Source of the DNA: an uncultured Verrucomicrobiales bacterium
GTDB taxonomy: Bacteria > Verrucomicrobiota > Verrucomicrobiia > Verrucomicrobiales > Akkermansiaceae
DNA: 5,876 bases
Assembly: GCA_937885815.1 (NCBI GenBank)
Contig: CALABM010000128.1
Span: forward strand, 1 to 5,876
Direction of reading: 5' to 3'
Made by a program: the position numbers and the translations under genes. Shown here in pieces: positions 4,402 through 5,876 of this stretch. Within the stretch, counting starts at the first letter, position 1; every line of letters starts with the position of its first letter. A model generated the notes under the pieces. It ran no database searches. It saw only the letters and a program-made list of their open reading frames with translations, and was not told the DNA's origin.

Positions 4402-5876
4402 TTAGATATAAAGGGTGCGGGGGCGTGTGCCCGGAGCATCAAAGGAGGTGATGACTTCTGCCGGGGCGTGGTGGCGGAGGTCTACCAGGCGGATGGCGCC
4501 ACGCGGACAGGCTTGCTGGCAGGCGGTTTGCGGGAGCTCCTCGCTTTTGTTGCGGCGGTGCGCATTCAGGCGCTGGACGCAGTATGTGCATTTTTCCATA
4601 ACACCGCGGGTGCGTACGCTGACCTGCGGGTTGGTGGGTGTGCGGGTGGAAGCCTGTGCTTGGCGGGAGTAATCCCGGTAATTAAAGTGGCGTGCTTCGT
4701 ACGGGCAGGCGGCGGAGCAGTAGCGGGTGCCCCAGCAGCGCGGGTATACCATGGCATTCAGGCCTTCATCGGTATGCACGGTGGCATGTACGGGGCAGAC
4801 GGCTTCACATGGGGCGTTTTCGCACTGTCGACAGGCGGAAGGCAAGTAATGAAGGCTGCCGTCGGTGCTGCGATAGCGCTTGATGTTCAGCCATTGCAGG
4901 TCGCGGTGGTTAGCTATTTCTTCTTGGCCTACGGTGGGGATGTTGTTTTCAGCCCGGCAGGCGAGAGTACAGGCGCCGCAGCCGTCACAGAGGGAGGTGT
5001 CAATGATGAGCGCCCACTGCGGAACGGAGGTGTCTTTCGGCCGGGGAGCCGGGCCGGTGCTGCGCGGAGGAAGGGGAGACGCCGGGCTGTGGGGAAGTGT
5101 GGGTTCGATTCCCACTTGGGTGGGATTGGCTCCTACTGTGGCCGCGCTGAGGGGGAGGCAGATTCTCTGCAGGCCGGGTATGCCAAAGGCGGGCAGGGTG
5201 TGCCCGTTCACTTGGACACTACAGGTGGTGTCTGCCGCTGCGGGGATGAAGGCTTCCGCCGCTCCGGTGAAGCCGCTGAGCGGGAAGCGGGTTTCTTTCA
5301 GCCACGGGTTATGGGAGAAGCGACCATCGGCAAAGAAGGGGTGCAGGTACAGCGCCGGGGTATCAGCCGCGGGCTCTACTGTGGGGATTGCCTCGGGCTT
5401 GGGCGCACGCTCTGCGGCAAAGCCGCGCCGGAGCAGGACCTCGGCATCCGGGATGATGTTCAGAAGAACTTGGCGAATGGGGGAACTGTCCTCCCGCCCG
5501 ATGAGGGGGAGCTCCGTCCTGTGCAGCAAGCTGTGCAGGGCTTCAGCCTCTGAAACTGCCGGTACCAGCGGTAAGGTGACGGGTTGGCGCAAGCAGAGGT
5601 TGCCATAGGCATCCGCCTCCGCGCCCCATTCTTCCAGAAAGTGCGTTTGCGGTACTGTGTAGCGGCAAAGTCCTGCGGTGATATCCGGAGCCGTGGCGCA
5701 GAAGCGTATCGTTTCCGCCCGGCAATGGCGCAGGGCATCGGCAAACTCCGGGTGCAGCGCGGCGGGGTCCGCCGGGGTGAAGATGAAGAGCACGTCCAGC
5801 TCCGGGAGGGCCGCCGTGAGTTCGGCTAAGGTGCCGTGGCCTGTAGGATAACGCAGAGCGGGGCTGAGGGAGCGGG
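4402..5876 (-). CDS. actB: ActB-like molybdopterin-oxidoreductase/ferredoxin fusion of alternative complex III, C-terminal 490 residues
   Basis: The frame runs from the right edge to TAA at 4402, so the N-terminal part lies outside. The first ~250 visible residues resemble the end of a molybdopterin-oxidoreductase fold: LDVLFIFTPADPA, CRYTVPQTHFLEEWGAEADAYGN, then NPWLKET and a small beta-rich C-terminal domain. A proline-rich linker (about 5030-5115) leads to a four-cluster ferredoxin domain. Its Cys motifs are CDGCGACTLAC (4957-4989), CRQCENAPCEAVC (4795-4833), CWGTRYCSAAC (4705-4737), and CTYC (4579-4590) with CQQAC (4507-4521). The third motif has only three Cys because Thr replaces one. 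Known ActB proteins likewise carry three [4Fe-4S] and one [3Fe-4S] cluster. RGVMEKCTYCVQR and the terminal TRPRTLYI are also ActB-like. In ACIII, ActB relays electrons from quinol and is a periplasm-facing peripheral subunit. The shadow GTG at 5793 is not the start. A catalytically active polysulfide- or DMSO-reductase-type enzyme is the main alternative. Confidence 0.85.
   Translation of the reverse strand, partial: RSLSPALRYPTGHGTLAELTAALPELDVLFIFTPADPAALHPEFADALRHCRAETIRFCATAPDITAGLCRYTVPQTHFLEEWGAEADAYGNLCLRQPVTLPLVPAVSEAEALHSLLHRTELPLIGREDSSPIRQVLLNIIPDAEVLLRRGFAAERAPKPEAIPTVEPAADTPALYLHPFFADGRFSHNPWLKETRFPLSGFTGAAEAFIPAAADTTCSVQVNGHTLPAFGIPGLQRICLPLSAATVGANPTQVGIEPTLPHSPASPLPPRSTGPAPRPKDTSVPQWALIIDTSLCDGCGACTLACRAENNIPTVGQEEIANHRDLQWLNIKRYRSTDGSLHYLPSACRQCENAPCEAVCPVHATVHTDEGLNAMVYPRCWGTRYCSAACPYEARHFNYRDYSRQAQASTRTPTNPQVSVRTRGVMEKCTYCVQRLNAHRRNKSEELPQTACQQACPRGAIRLVDLRHHAPAEVITSFDAPGTRPRTLYI

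Noticed and set aside
5011..5122. A complete tRNA gene ending with the T-arm-like sequence
   Set aside because: The best 5' acceptor partner (5011-5017) would make a 112-nt molecule, there is a mismatched pair, no anticodon or D arm can be drawn, and the region encodes conserved ferredoxin-domain residues on the other strand.
4372..5553. A 393-codon plus-strand open frame starting inside the terminator
   Set aside because: Complementary-register shadow of the ActB-like gene. Its start lies within the terminator hairpin and it shows no domain.
4880..5608. A 242-codon plus-strand open frame
   Set aside because: Antisense to the linker and ferredoxin domain of the ActB-like gene; Arg/Ser/Gly-rich composition without recognisable motifs.
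5791..5793. GTG as the start codon of the ActB-like protein
   Set aside because: The frame continues open and with sensible protein sequence (PTGHGTLAELTAALPELD) to the window edge, and the family has a much longer N-terminal region.

Overview
The window carries three protein genes: two divergent metabolic genes around a 331-bp intergenic region, then a third gene converging on the second across a shared terminator. From the left edge to 2360 (minus strand) lies the N-terminal two thirds of pyruvate:ferredoxin oxidoreductase (PFOR, nifJ/por). Its stop codon is beyond the left edge. From 2692 to 4332 (plus) is a complete formate--tetrahydrofolate ligase (fhs). From 5876 down to 4402 (minus) is the C-terminal 490 residues of a molybdopterin-oxidoreductase-like/ferredoxin fusion. 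It best matches ActB, the iron-sulfur subunit of alternative complex III (ACIII). No mobile element, CRISPR array or complete RNA gene is visible.

Organism: the coding DNA is fairly GC-rich and nearly avoids the codons TTA, CTA and TCA. Neither visible start codon has a clear Shine-Dalgarno sequence, and both start regions carry sigma70-like boxes. PFOR and Fhs point to anaerobic acetyl-CoA and one-carbon metabolism. ActB points to a quinol-oxidising respiratory chain of the kind found in Bacteroidota, Chlorobi, Verrucomicrobiota, Planctomycetes and some Proteobacteria. A facultative, microaerophilic or anaerobic member of one of these groups, perhaps Verrucomicrobiota, fits, but this is a low-confidence inference.

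The intergenic region (2361-2691) holds a promoter for each divergent gene. The nifJ promoter (TTGATT-17-TATGAT) predicts a leader of about 77 nt with small inverted repeats. The fhs promoter (TTGCCA-17-TAGAAT with an extended -10 TG) places the predicted transcription start exactly on the A of the fhs ATG, so fhs may be made from a leaderless mRNA. A T8 tract inside an inverted repeat and a TGTTAT-N9-ATAACA dyad lie between the promoters and are possible regulator sites.

Together, PFOR would supply acetyl-CoA, CO2 and reduced ferredoxin from pyruvate. Fhs would activate formate onto tetrahydrofolate for purine and other C1 needs. The ActB-like protein would carry electrons from quinol towards a periplasmic or cytochrome acceptor. 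They form three separate transcription units, so only the divergent PFOR/fhs pair is a plausible co-regulated unit.

The main points of interest are the predicted leaderless fhs transcript, a perfect tRNA T-arm-like sequence inside the ActB interdomain linker, and an actB that ends its operon with no actC behind it. All three genes are recognisable known families. I found no convincing undescribed system.
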